64,000 nt of DNA. Origin: Dichetophora obliterata. Lineage: Eukaryota > Arthropoda > Insecta > Diptera > Sciomyzidae. Each line of letters starts with the position of its first letter. The first letter of the stretch is position 1. The notes beneath the pieces were generated by a model, which worked only from the letters and a program-made list of their open reading frames with translations, had not been told where the DNA came from and did not search any database. The DNA lies in assembly GCA_963920525.1 (NCBI GenBank), contig OY986435.1:269681574-269745573 (forward strand), in the 5' to 3' direction. A program made the translations under genes and the position numbers. Shown here one piece after another: positions 33,466-44,621 of the stretch.

Positions 33466-34540
33466 ACTTCTGTGAAGATAGCCCAAAATCTTCAGCCCAA
33501 GTTTTTGCCGAATTCGCCGCAAAACATATAAAAATATTGAATTCGCCGCAGTTACAAAATTGAGGTAAACATACCTTTTTTAGCAGTAATGAATATTTAA
33601 TTGATAAATTTGTCACCTCTTCTCCAAATTGCTATCAATCGTCCTTGGTTTATACAGCTTCGAACTAAAAAACGTGTTAAGGTAAATAAAATTTTTTTTC
33701 TAAAAACAAAAAAGTTATTTAAAATTAAATGGTTCCATCCTGCATTTTTAGACAGAAATGCATTTTGATGTGCCAAATCGAGTTTCACTATGCTCAAGTC
33801 CCGCTCTATCGTCCTTGGTACCTAAATTTGGGCTTAAGTGCAAAAACTCATGATTTTTGTATAAAAGTAAGAATTCCAGACCCCAAAACTAGCCCCAAAA
33901 CAAATATTTCCATCCTGGATTTGAGATATATGATAGCTAATAACAAACTAATGATTTAAGCACTTAATCCCAAAATTGCTATCTATCGTCCTTCATACCG
34001 TAAAATGGTCTTGAAGTAAAAAAATAAGTTTAGAAAAAAACAATTAATTTTTAAAACAAAAAACCTATAGAAGCCAAAAAGGTTTCACTCTACATTTTTG
34101 TTCAAAAATGTACTTTTATGTGCTTAATAGAATGGCACTCTGCTCAAGTCCCGCTTTATCGTCCTTGGTACCTTAATTTGGGCTAAAGTGCAAAAAACCG
34201 TGATTTTTTCATGAAAGTAAGAATTCCACACCCCAAAACTAGCCCCAAACCAAATAGTTCCATCCTGGATTTGAGATATATGATAGCTGATAACAAACTA
34301 ATGATTTTAGTTCTTAATTCCAAAATTGCTATCTATCGTCCTTCATACCGTCAAATGGACTATCATCATTTTTCTATTTGCTATCACATATCAAAAATTC
34401 AAGATGGAACTTTTTGTTTTGGGGCCACTTTAAATGGCGTTGCGGCGAATTAAAATGTTTGGGCGAGTTTACGGCGAATTCATAAGTTGGGCTGAGTTAA
34501 AAAATTTGGGATGAAGATTTTGGGCTAACTTCACACCGGT
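33466..34540. mobile_element. MULE-like element with exact 9-bp target duplication
   Basis: The ends ACTTCTGTGAAGATAGCCCA and TGGGCTAACTTCACACCGGT are inverted, with AAAATCTTC next in both. AAAGTTCTC flanks both sides exactly (33457-33465 and 34541-34549). Nine-base duplications are characteristic of Mutator-like elements. The interior is two tandem units of about 355 bp (see 33725-34365). It has no transposase: open frames at 33729 and 34211 are the same repeat read twice. Confidence 0.8.
33725..34365. repeat. Two tandem units of about 355 bp inside the MULE-like element
   Basis: CTATCGTCCTTGGTACC, TGATTTTTNATNAAAGTAAG, CCCCAAAACTAGCCCCAAA, TCCATCCTGGATTTGAGATA, TATGATAGCTRATAACAAAC and GCTATCTATCGTCCTTCATA appear in the same order near 33807-34000 and 34157-34350. 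A shorter GCTATCAATCGTCCTTGG at 33632 may be a third, partial unit. Confidence 0.75.
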
Positions 34541-35030
34541 AAAGTTCTCTCTAAAAAGTATTAAACAAGAAAATATTCTCACCTAGATTGTTATGCAAAA
34601 ACCATTATTATTTTTTATTTTTTTTGTCTATTAAATAAAGAACTTACACATTATATATTTTTTGCATATAATACTAATTTAAAAGATATCCGTGGTCGTA
34701 TGCCATCTACCCTAACAAAACAATATATTTTAACAGTAGTAAGCTATCAAAAGCTTTAGGACAAAGTGCATTATACATCTAGAGAGTGGCATATGACAAT
34801 ATATATGAGGTGGTATACTACCACGTATATTTTTTAAACATCACTATTAATTAGTTTTGTACGCAACAAAATATATTATATGTAAGTTGTTTATTTAATA
34901 GACAACAAAAAATTTAATAGTTTGTACATAAAAATTTCAGGTGAGAATATTTTCTTGTTTCATACTTTTTAGAGAGCGCTTTTTAGGAGTCGGATTTTAG
35001 TTTTTTGAACTTATTTTTTATGTATAACAG

Positions 35031-37512
35031 AATCATAGGTTATATAATTAACATGCAAAAGACATAAAAGCCAGCAAATATCTGCTCTTTTTCTTCCTTA
35101 TTGGTTTTCTTGTGTGTATTTCTCAAATTTTCAATGCTATTAGCACCTTAACGTTGTGAATCACTAGCAGATTGAAGCTAAAGTTGATCACGGATTCGTC
35201 ACATGGTATTATATAAGCTTGAAAGCGTAGATTATGTTTTGCATGAGTTTAATTATACGCGATGATTTCGTTTTAGTTGTATTTTCTGCGATGATCAGCT
35301 AAGCAAACGCATTGTTGTGAAAGATGCATTTTACTGCAGTTACTGAAAGCATCTTCATTACGTACAGCTGCAATTGTTCACATCAGAAAAAAATGTATAA
35401 AAAGCATAGATTAGGCACTTATAAAATAATTTAATTGAGAACGTGCTATAATTTTGTAATTGTGTAAGATTTTTCTAAAATATATACATTTGTGTCACAT
35501 GGTTCTTGTAGATATTTTAGAAACTTTGTAAATTTTATTATTGGGTTTAAAATAAGAGTTGCTTAATTAGTTTCTTATTTGATTTTGCGGAATTGTCGCA
35601 CTGTTAAGCATGGTACTTTTAAACGGAAAGTCAAATAAACCGTGCTTGTTATAAACAACTGCATGCAATAGTAGAGCGTTTAAACATTAGATAAATGATA
35701 TATTTTCCAAAAACTTAAGCCAGCCTAACTGAGTCACTGACTGACTCACAATTACATTTTATACTTTAATATCGGCAAAAAACTTTTAATGTTAGTTTAC
35801 AAATTGTTGTTAAAGTCCATTTACTTTTAGCGATATAAATCTTTACGAAAGAAATAAAAAATGTCTTGTTTCTAACTAGACAAGCAACTTAATGTACAAA
35901 ACTAAACTCATCTCAATCCATCAATTCATTTAAGCATTATAACACATAGAAACTGTTTAGTTATTTTCAAATAATAGGGCAGTTCACGATCTAATTTGTT
36001 CTAGATTGCAAAAATTATGCAATTGCAAGCATGTTCTATCAATTGTGAATAAGTTTTTTTTTGGGTAACTCTGCAACACTTGTTTCAAAACTGACCACAG
36101 CTGATTTGTAAAAGAAAGAAACAAACAAATAGAGAAAGAAACAACAGATTCCAGAAAAAGTTAGTGAAATCATTATTATTTCATATATGTATGTATTAGG
36201 GAAGTCAAATCAGGGATCTCGGACGATTGAAGCCTCTTTACATCACTGGATTTTCTTTCCGGAATCCCGGGATTTTTAAATATAAAATTCCTATTACAAA
36301 TATTTATGTAAATGCAACCATTTCAATTTAAGTTGATATGAATATAGAATTAGAAAAACCTTATATTCTATATTTAATATATAATATCTTTTAATAAAAA
36401 TATTAATTTTTCACAGATTGAGTTAATTTGGATTGTTTTTCAAAAGGTACATTTAAAAAAACAAAATAATTATAATTAAAGGCACACATTTAACATGGAA
36501 TTTGTTGTTATTTAAGAAATAATGTACCAAATTTTAATGAGATCATATTTTTATAGGGTTAAGAATATATTATAGGCCAAAGGCACAAAGCTCTATTTTA
36601 TGCTCCCTACACAAGCTCATATGGCATTTTGAGCATTATGATTTGTTCATGCGACGGTTGGGGGGGGGGACAAAGAGCGCATATTTTCCCCTTTTTCTCA
36701 GAATTTAATTGTGGAGGGCTTCGATCATTCTTCAGCCATAGACTATTGCTGCTGTTTCGCACCGCTGTCAGCAAAGTTGGAATCCGTATTCTATTATAAA
36801 TTTAAACTTTAATAAGTGAAAAGTGTTAATTTTCATTAAGCTGGCACGATTGAAGGTCTTTTGATTTGCTTAGAACATGTTGTTCGTATAGATAATAGGC
36901 GCGTTCTTTTGTAAACGAGTTACAAAAGAACGCTGCAACTCGGATAAAATTTGCTTTTAGTTGCTTACCAACACTGTCACAAGCATATGTTTAGTTTGAT
37001 AAAAAAAAATACGAAAAATCAAAACAAAATGAGTAATTTCGAGGATTCTTTGCTTGGATATGCTTGGAGAATGCTTCGCATCTTGGACTCCAAGCATATC
37101 GGTGTCCTCTCTGAATCCTGAAAATGCAGTTAATTAATTTCATTCCTCGTTTATTTAATTCGTTTTGTTTATGTGTTCATAAAAAAAACTGTTTTGACGT
37201 ATGCATGAAATTTCCCAACGATTTTTTCATGACTCATTCACAATAGAGCAGTTTTTTAACTTTCCAGCACTGCAAATCTGGTCGGATAGCAGTTTACCGA
37301 GTTGCCTAAACTCGCATAAATATCCGACTTGGTGTTGTTGTTTTGCATGTATTAAGTTATCCTACCTAGTGTTCTTTTGTAAGTCGGTAGGAAAAGAATA
37401 GGCCTAATAAAGCATTAATGAAAGCCATATTCAGAAAACCATAGAATTGACATATTGGCCATCTGTTAGTGAACAGCACATAACGCTACACATGTGATCA
37501 AATGTATCGACG
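35031..37512. other. Intergenic stretch with small palindromes and one interspersed repeat
   Basis: 36195-36370 is copy B of the CCCGGGAT repeat at 23526. At 36900-36930, GCGTTCTTTTGTAA and TTACAAAAGAACGC form a tight hairpin; with AGGAAAAGAATAGGCC near 37405 it may mark a MITE (36893-37410). At 37039-37118, TTTGCTTGGATATGCTTGGAG pairs with CTCCAAGCATATC. A nine-G run occurs at 36661. TAGGGCAGTTCACGATC at 35976 resembles the 58746 MITE end. No gene. Confidence 0.4.
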
Positions 37513-37772
37513 CACAGTGGGTTGAAGTCCCGAAAAGTGGAGATTAATTCAAAAAATGAGCTCTAGCTTTCACAACCGTATTTGGTACCGGGTGAAACTA
37601 GATAAAATTCTACATCACTAATTGCAAAAATAACAGTTCTAAGTTGTTTACTTTATTTGCAGTGTGTCTTCAAAGTCAATAATTGTTATTATTTTTGCGC
37701 GCATTGGTTATGAGTGAAAATTTTTTATACTTCAAGTGGATATTTAAGATTTCTAAAAGTGAAAGTTTTATT

Positions 37773-40403
37773 ATGGAGCCGTCTACTTCAGGTATTTGAG
37801 CATATGATAAATATATTTTTGTTAGATAAATGTTTTGGAAATATTGTAAAAAAAAAAAATGAAATTGCTACAAAATTGGTGTATTTTTGATGTTTGTATT
37901 GAGTTTTAAAAATTTTTGGGTGAAATTGGGCGAAACCGCTTGTATAGTCTTAAAGTATGAGATTTCAGCTAATAAATCTCAGAAACTTTTCTTGCAAATG
38001 TTTACAATTTTTTGAGTTATTGAAGTTTTAGTAAAATAACTCCCGTTGCTAAAAATCTATGTGAAAAAAAAAACAAACAAAAAATCACGTTGTCTTTATT
38101 ATCTTTTGTGTTTATATTCCGTTTGGTAGTTGTTATTGTAGCTACTGAGTGTGTAGTTTATTAGTGATGGGTGCGTAAATAATTTTTAATCGATCAATGT
38201 ATTGATAATTAATTGGTAAGAATTTAATACTTAGGGTATTTAAGATTCAGTACAGCCACGTTCATTTATTTTTTGTATGGGCTGTCAATGATTTGTTTAA
38301 TGTGATGTTATTTATTGAAAGTGTTGTGTGTTTGTAAAACGAATAGTATTTTGCAAATTTTAAACGATTAAAAATTTTAGTAACTGCAGGAACAAGTCCC
38401 AAAACAATTTTTATTCCTCGCCATGAGTTACATAACTTTATGAAGAATTCAGAGCCTTAATCACTTGAAGATCGATTTAATCTTCTGAGGTGGGAACTAA
38501 TCACACGCGTTGACCCTTCAGATATGGTAGATTTCACCAAAAGATTTAATAATTTTTGCACAGACTATAAGACTCGGTGGCTACAATCTCATAGAATGGA
38601 TACATTTTTTTTTAAAAATAACAAGAATTGGCTTGATACTGCAATTTCCTTTAGTGTACCACCAGCACCAACACAAAAAAGAGGTCGGCATGATCTCTCA
38701 TTTCATGAGTGTACAGAAAAAACTAAAGGAAAGAAATGTAAAGATATAAGAGATAATACTCCATTGTCTATTTTAGCGCACGCTACACAAATGAGCTTTA
38801 GAGCTGCTGGAAAAGCAGATGCGTCGAAAATAATTAAAGAATTAATATCATCTCCAACAAGAGCAAAAAAATACAAACAAAGTTTAGACCAGGTATCACC
38901 ACAGCAATTAAGTGCAGAGGAAGCTCTTTCCGTCTTGATAGAAGCGAAGCTAACTCGACACCAGTATAACATAATTAGAGAAGCCGCTCCAGAGAAATTT
39001 CCATCGTATACAATAGTCCAAGCAGCTAAAAAAAAATGTTATCCAGAACGAGACGAAATACAAATTACTGAAACGTTAGCGCAAGTCAATCTACAATCAC
39101 TATTAGACCATACCACTGAGCGTATTTTTTTCGATAAAAAATTTGGATTTTAATTTGTTAGACAATGAAGAACTGTCTAAGATGACTTTATACACTAAGT
39201 GGGGCTTTGATGGAAGTTCAGGACATAGTGCATATAAACAAGCCTTTCATGACATTAACGCCTCGGATTCTTCAGTATTTATAACATCGATTGTACCATT
39301 GAAATTAGTTTGTGAAAATAAAACAATTTTTCAAAATCCTCGTCCGTCTTCCACTCGTTTTTGTAGGCCCTTGAAAATTGAATTTATGAAAGAAACGGTC
39401 AACAGTATTAAACTCGAAAAAGAAAGAGTGGAGACTGAAATAAAGGCTCTTGTCGATTCCGTAGTAGTAGTTGGAGAGAGAGTAGTGAAAGTTAATCACG
39501 AACTAATTCTTGTGATGATTGACGGTAAGGTCTGTAACGCTATTACAGACACAAAGTCCACACAAAAGTGTTATATATGTGGCGCTACAAGCAAAGAGTT
39601 CAACAATATTGATGAAATGATTACAAAAGTTGTAAATACAGATGCCATGCAGTTTGGTTTATCTGTCCTTCATGGCTGGATAAGATTTTTTGACTGTCTT
39701 ATTCAATTGTCATATAAACTTCCGATTAAAAAATGGCAAACTAGATGTGATGATGAAAAAAAAATTATTGCTGATACAAAAAAACGCATTCAAAGGGAAT
39801 TCAAAGAGAAAATTGGATTGATTGTTGACCAACCAAAACCAGGCTTTGGAAACTCAAACGATGGTAATTCGGCAAGGCGTTTTTTTAAGAATGCTGAAGT
39901 ATCTGCAGAAATTACAAAAATTGATTTACAGTTGATAAAAAATATGCACACAATATTAATAGTTGTTTCAAGTGGTATTGAGGTCAATATTGAAAAATTT
40001 TCAAATTTCGCTAATGACACTGCCAGACTATAGACTGCCTCCAACTCTACATAAATACTTTATTCACTTGCCAGAAATTATAGCGCTTGCACCATTGCCT
40101 ATTGGTCAGCTCACTGAAGAATCTCAGGAAGCCAGAAATAAAGACTTCAAAAGCTATAGGGAACATTTTTCGCGTAAATCCTGTCGGGAAAGTACAATAG
40201 AAGACGTGTTTAATAGATTTCTTTTAAGTTCAGATCCACTTATTTCAAGCAAGAGGAAGAGTTGTAAAAAGAAAATAGAGCAAATGCCGCAGTCTGCATT
40301 GGAGTTACTTATTCTTCCCCAAAATGAAAATGATAATGGTGACAAAGATGATGAAGATGATGAAGATGATGAAGACGATGAAGATGAAGATTATTTTAAC
40401 TAA
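37773..40403 (+). pseudogene. Transib transposase gene, RAG1-related, three lesions
   Basis: Exon 1 (37773-37791) encodes MEPSTS plus one base. The intron has GT at 37792 and ends TAACTGCAG at 38389, and the frame continues as GTSPKTIFIPRHELHNFM. The body includes the first-aspartate block KWGFDGSSGHSAYKQAF and IFQNPRPSSTRFCRPLKIEF. Next is MIDGKVCNA followed by the zinc-type CYICGATSKEFNN, aligned with the RAG1 CTLC region. Then come LSVLHGWIRFFDCLIQLSYK, PKPGFGNSNDGNSARRFF, TLHKYFIH (H-x4-H) and IGQLTEESQEARNKDF (candidate catalytic E). The C-terminus is RFLLSSDPLISSKRK and a long Asp/Glu tail ending YFN. Lesions: TAA at 38458-38460, a frameshift near 39140 and one near 40025. About 690 residues if uninterrupted, the usual Transib size. 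The intron also contains TAGTGATGGGTGCG (38164), like a hAT end. Confidence 0.85.
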
Positions 40404-40504
40404 TTTTAATTTATGAAGTAAATAATAATTATAACGTTTACGAAATGAAGTAAATAAAAAAAAATTACAATTATATTTTTTTTTTAAATTTTTGAGTGTC
40501 TTCT

Positions 40505-40592
40505 CCATGTGGCATATAAACTACCACTTAAAAAGTGGCAAGCTAAATCAAATCATGACAAACAAGTTGTTAAAAAAATAAATTTATTACTA
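40505..40592 (+). pseudogene. Second Transib transposase fragment inside the 3' part of the first
   Basis: The plus strand reads AYKLPLKKWQAKSNHDKQVV then KKI. This matches the internal SYKLPIKKWQTRCDDEKKII of the transposase at about 39713-39775, but is 650 bp beyond that point, after the gene's stop. It is too diverged to be a recent local copy, so it probably comes from another Transib. Confidence 0.6.
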
Positions 40593-40644
40593 TGTAACAT
40601 TTTTATTAATATTTCTCCAAAAAAAAACAAAATTCCGACAATTT

Positions 40645-40945
40645 TCTAAAAGGGGGCGTGGCACCGCCCTATTCCACCTTGGGTGAAATTCATACTGCAC
40701 GATCAATATATATACCAAATCCCATATTCATACCTCTGATAGTTCATGAGATATATCCGTTCTAAGTTTCAGGTTATATGGGCGGTGCCACGCCCCTTTA
40801 CCCAATCCCAATCAAGTATAGGAATATTACCCAGTCAACAGTACCACATTGGGTATGTTTCATGACAATGGGTCTATTATTATGGCCGCCAGAGCGATTT
40901 TTAAAAAAGGGGCGTTGCACCGCCCACTTTTCCAAAAAATGTATA
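40645..40945. repeat. GGGGCGTGGC/CACCGCCC tandem units in the Transib 3' part
   Basis: GGGGGCGTGGCACCGCCC (40651), GGGCGGTGCCACGCCCC (40780) and GGGGCGTTGCACCGCCC (40908) are spaced about 128 bp apart. Between them lie TACCNNATTGGGTATG, CATGANANTGG and similar decayed sequence. Each is a GC-rich hairpin in AT-rich DNA. Confidence 0.6.
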
Positions 40946-41061
40946 GCCTATTTCATTCAGTGATAACTCAGCATTCTCATAGTGAAAGAATTGTTAGAAT
41001 CGGATAAGCAGTTTAATTAATCTCCACTTTTCGGGATTTCAACCCACTGTGCGACGCCTCC

Positions 41062-41283
41062 TTAGGCAAGCGGTACATCTTCTTCGTCCAAGATACCTAA
41101 AGATTCTTCAAAGATTTCATTGAAAGGGTTTTCTTGACCAGTCTCCTCATTGTTGTTGTAATGCTCATCGTCCAAGTCGTTGTCCAGGATATTTTGAGAG
41201 TCCTTTGCACCTAATCTATCGTTGTTGCAATCCTATTCATTGTCGAATTCGTTGCTGTCGTCACAAATCGAACGAAATTTTTA
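41062..41283 (-). pseudogene. Acidic C-terminal coding remnant, unknown origin
   Basis: The minus strand reads SICDDSNEFDNE, stop, CNNDRLGAKDSQNILDNDLD, DEHYNNNEETGQENPFNEIF and EESLGILDEEDVPLA with a stop at 41062-41064. It is rich in Asp, Glu and Asn and ends ten bases before the Transib. Upstream it runs into repeat DNA. Acidic tails of this kind occur in transposon proteins, but no diagnostic motif is left. Confidence 0.4.
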
Positions 41284-41399
41284 TATTTCCTTAACTTTTA
41301 TTATTTTATTAAACATTTCAAATGAGAACAAAACAAACAAAAACAAGAAAGAAAAACGATAAAATGTGACCATGCGTAGTCGATTCGACAAAGCACGAC

Positions 41400-41890
41400 C
41401 TTCCAGGGCTAAATACAATGTAGCTGCGAGGCCTCCAACGCCTGCACATAATTCTGAATAACATTTGATCAAGCGTGACCGCCAAAACACTGATGACATC
41501 TGCCTTACGCAGCAAGCGACGTAGTCCAGCAGTTTTCATCTGGAAAGTATTCCGAAGTTAATGGAATTTTAACGGGTTATTTGGAGGTACACTAAGTAGA
41601 CTATCCTAAGATTTCGACTTCGAGGACCCTAACTGACTTAGGGAGGGGGCAAAAAGCTTAAAATTTCTGGACTTTTTCCAGTTTTGCGCTTATATCTCTT
41701 AAACCAAGCTCATTTTATGTACCACATTGCATAACAAAGCTGAAGAGTATTAAATTTCCTAAAAGTTCGTTGGTGAGCAATATTTTTGGACCCAATATTT
41801 ACGGAGACACAGCCCGCAGCCTCGCAGCTACATTGTTCAATTTAAAAAATAATTGGTTACTTCATGTGTCCATTTAGCTCTGGGATACTT
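41400..41890. repeat. Foldback-family repeats in opposite orientation
   Basis: ATACAATGTAGCTGCGAGGC and CAAAACACTGATGACATCTG (41412-41505) match the block at 24845-24935. At 41817-41890 the complementary end GCCTCGCAGCTACATTG then AATTGGTTACTTCATGTGTC closes the pair. The intervening 290 bp are a unique sequence with GACCCTAACTGACTTAGGG. Confidence 0.55.
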
Positions 41891-42599
41891 TACATGCTCT
41901 TTCGCTAGTAATAATGTAATGCGTCATCGATAATTTTGTAATTACAGAATATAATGTGACACCGGCAAGTTGTACGAATTACTAATACGCAGGATATTAC
42001 TAATCTAAAGATAAAGAGCGTACGTTTTGAGAGTTTATTTTTTTGTGCATTTTTTAGTAAACTTTACGGATTATTCTAAGGCCGTATTAAATGCAATAAC
42101 ACAATCAGATTATGATATTGTATAAGACATTAAAATACATCTTCGTAGGCAAGCTTACAACATTTTTTACAGAAAATTTAGCGGCTAAATATGCAGAGTA
42201 CCGTAGAGTAGCCCATGTCTAATTTTTTTGGATTCTTAAAGTATACAAAATTTTTGTTAACATTTTGCCGGGGGCTATTTTTGAATGCTCGAATAAAAAA
42301 AAAACAAAAAATCACGGTGTATACATTTAAGGAAAAGCAACTGCACCTAGATTTTGGTAATTTGACATGTTATTTAACCTTACACATGATTTACCAGGAA
42401 TTGAATAAATGATTTCTGAAAAGTTTTTGACTTGCATCAGATTTGTCGCGCATAAAATGGCGTTTTTCGAAAAAAGCCGTCATTTTGTTATTGTTCCATA
42501 GAAATTTTTTCGTTAAGTTCCATTTCTGTAGTTTTTTTTTTTGTACTGATTAAAGCTGTTTGTTTTCTTTTGTTTTTCAAACGCTCTAATGCGCCAAAA
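41891..42599. other. AT-rich intergenic stretch
   Basis: No gene. The frame at 42215-42412 lacks recognisable motifs. Confidence 0.35.
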
Positions 42600-43061
42600 A
42601 CATGGGCTGTATTTCTTTATTAATTCCAGACGTTCGGAATGACTGTTTTTGTTTCTTTATTCAGTTTTGATTATCCGAAATATTCTTTTTGTATTTCTTT
42701 ATTCTTACGAAATATTCCAAACGCGTTCTTATTATACTATCAGCTAAGGTAGAATAAAAAGAATACTCCTTGTGTGTGAGGTTATATTCGATTGTTTGAA
42801 GTAAAATGTCGCTAAATGAAAATGGAAAAATTTTTTAGTTTAAATGTTTTAGATTGCTTTGTTGCATTTTTATTTTTTAAATTGTATCTGGTGTATTTGT
42901 TGTCTTTAATTAAATATGAAAAATATGTTTCTGGTTTTAACAAAAAGAAATATTCTTTCTTTTCCAATACTGTTTCTTTATTCATTCTGTTCTGGATAAA
43001 CAACAATCTATTCTATTCGTTCTCTTCTTTATCCGGAATGAATAAAGAAATACACCCATGG
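42600..43061. mobile_element. MITE with CATGGGTGTATTTCTTTATT ends
   Basis: CATGGGCTGTATTTCTTTAT (42601) is inverted as AATAAAGAAATACACCCATG (43060). Internal ATTCTTTTTGTATTTCTTTA, ATAAAAAGAATACTCC and TTTCTTTATTCATTC repeat the same word in both directions. The interior is non-coding; frames at 42812-43196 are A/T-run artefacts. Confidence 0.65.
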
Positions 43062-43427
43062 ACAAAATTTATTTTTTGTTTTTTTTTACAAAATTCTGTT
43101 ACCAGCCCGAAAAAAAATAAAAACAAAATACTGTTTTTATTTGTTACTTATATTAAAAAAATAAACCTGAAAAGTATTATCGTTTGTATATTTTAAAACC
43201 ATGTAAAAATGTTGTGAATTTTTTAATTTTTTCTTCATAAAAGTAACAATTTTTGATTGAAGAGTAAAAAATCTGTTTGTCCATATAAATAAGAAACTTG
43301 TTGCAGCAATTGCGAAAGTTACACTATTGTTATTAAGACTCTTCTCTTAAAACTTACTAGTATCGCCTGCGGTCGAAATTCGACCAACTGTCTGTAAAGC
43401 AGTGAACAAAACTAAACACTAACTTAA

Positions 43428-43943
43428 CCCTGTACCACGTAAGAGTGTCTCAAGACACTTATCATATTATTCGCAATAACAGAAAAAGTAAAAGCTTTAA
43501 TATCATGCGAATATTTTTTGGCTGTTCCCAAGAAGCACACCAATCTAAATGCAAAAGATACAAAAGCTCTCAGAAGCTTAAATGATACTTTTATTGTGAT
43601 TTGCAAGAGCCATATGTTTATTGCGCTTAAAATTTTGACTGCTGACATTGTGTTTTGCTGTGATAATAAAAAGAAATTTAACAAATTAATCAAACCCTTA
43701 ATTTTTTCGTCAAAGGTATGTGTATTAACTAATAAAATCAAGTTTCATATTTGTTTCACTTTTTTTCGCTCAAAGCCCCAAGAGTGCCTTGAGACACTTA
43801 TTCACATTTTCTCACCTTTCAAGTAAACGAAAGCTTCTACACCATTTCTGAGTACATTTTTGAATTCAGGAGTTATAATTTACCTTAGAAAAAAATTATG
43901 CTACCTATTTTCTCCCGTTATTTTAAAAAGTAGTCTTAAAGGG
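43428..43943. mobile_element. piggyBac-like MITE flanked by TTAA
   Basis: It begins TTAA/CCCTGTACC (43424-43427) and ends AAAGGG/TTAA (43944-43947). TTAA duplication with CCC/GGG termini is the piggyBac hallmark. Subterminal AAGAGTGTCTCAAGACACTT (43440) and AAGAGTGCCTTGAGACACTT (about 43780) are near-identical partial palindromes. Frames at 43424-43741 (-) and 43518-43826 (+) show no transposase motif. Confidence 0.55.
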
Positions 43944-44084
43944 TTAACGTATGTTAAAGCACTGTACCGTAGATTTAAGAAAACAGAGCATAGCTTAGAA
44001 AAGATGCATAGCGTAGATGACAGTACTCGTTTGCCATTTTTGTAGCGTTGAAGATTGTGTACTTAAACGCAAACATTAACATAA

Positions 44085-44140
44085 ACATAAACTATGATTA
44101 TTATCAAAAAAGTTTCGAAGGAGGCAACAGCAACAACAAT
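44085..44140 (+). mobile_element. Possible forward copy of the (CAA)-tail retroposon
   Basis: CAAAAAAGTTTCGAAGGAGG then CAACAGCAACAACAATAACAAC resembles AAGTAAGTTTTTAAGAAGGC followed by (CAA)n at 23800-23832. Only about 25 bp before the tail are alignable. Confidence 0.35.
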
Positions 44141-44163
44141 AACAACACAATCACACGGCAGAC

Positions 44164-44379
44164 TTATAGCGTTTTCGTTTCTCGAAAAAATGCAACATTT
44201 TTTCTGCCCTTTTTGGAAATTCTGCCCTCTTGAGAAAAAACATAGTAACCTCTAAAATTGAATAGTGTTCTTTTCTCGAAAATGTTGACCTCAAAAGTTT
44301 AAAAAACTCAGAATTCTCAAATATGGCAGAAAGATGGCAGAAAAAATGCAACATTTTTCAAAAAACGAAAACGCCATAA
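44164..44379. mobile_element. MITE, family shared with 61250-61411
   Basis: TTATAGCGTTTTCGTTTCTC (44164) is inverted at 44360-44379 (AAAAAACGAAAACGCCATAA). The next 30 bp (AAAAAATGCAACATTTTTTC, CTGCC) are also inverted. A second copy at 61250-61411 shares the ends and the central TTGAGGTCAACATTTTC. Confidence 0.7.
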
Positions 44380-44621
44380 CACTGTTTCATTTGATACTTG
44401 TTCCAATAAACTCGTCTGATATATATGATGTTAAAGCAAAGGAATTTTTATTTTTTTGGTCAAGCCTGAAACTCTTCTAGGGATTTTTGTTCGTTCTAGT
44501 TGCATTTTCCTTTTCACTATTCTTCTTTGGAGTTCAAGAAATTTGCCGAAATGCACCTATGAATTCTGAGTGTTTTTGTGAGTAGTATGCTGTAGACTTC
44601 TGTGTGAGTGACATACAGAGT

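Larger units (their letters stand above)
33405..35030. mobile_element. Foldback element interrupted by a MULE-like insertion
   Basis: AATAAGTTCAAAAAACTAAA (33424) is inverted as TTTAGTTTTTTGAACTTATT near 34997-35018. After the insertion, AAAAAGTATTAAACAAGAAA and ATATTCTCACCT (34554-34590) pair with AGGTGAGAATATTTTCTTGT and TTCATACTTTTTAGAGAG (34939-34977). The core carries CGTATGCCATCTACC / GAGAGTGGCATATGAC, a looser inner palindrome. Non-coding. Confidence 0.65.
37513..41051 (+). mobile_element. Transib transposon, nearly full length
   Basis: A 3539-bp element. The left end CACAGTGGGTTGAAGTCCCG and right end CGGGATTTCAACCCACTGTG are inverted over about 38 bp (also AAAAGTGGAGATTAATT). Both are flanked by CGACG (37508-37512 and 41052-41056). 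CACAGTG termini equal the recombination-signal heptamer, and GC-rich 5-bp duplications are the established Transib signature. It encodes a spliced transposase (37773-40403) and has a 650-bp 3' part with a second Transib fragment and CGCC-rich tandem repeats. The insertion lies just downstream of an acidic coding remnant (41062-41283, -). Confidence 0.9.

Noticed and set aside
33729..34453. Two similar open frames as duplicated small genes
   Set aside because: They are the same 355-bp non-coding tandem unit of a MULE-like element read twice.
38164..38190. hAT insertion in the Transib intron (TAGTGATGGGTGCG)
   Set aside because: Only one end is visible, with no matching inverted end or 8-bp duplication in the intron.
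37513..41051. LTR retrotransposon interpretation of the 3.5-kb element
   Set aside because: The ends are inverted, not direct, and the protein matches Transib rather than gag/pol. No LTR pair was seen anywhere in the window.
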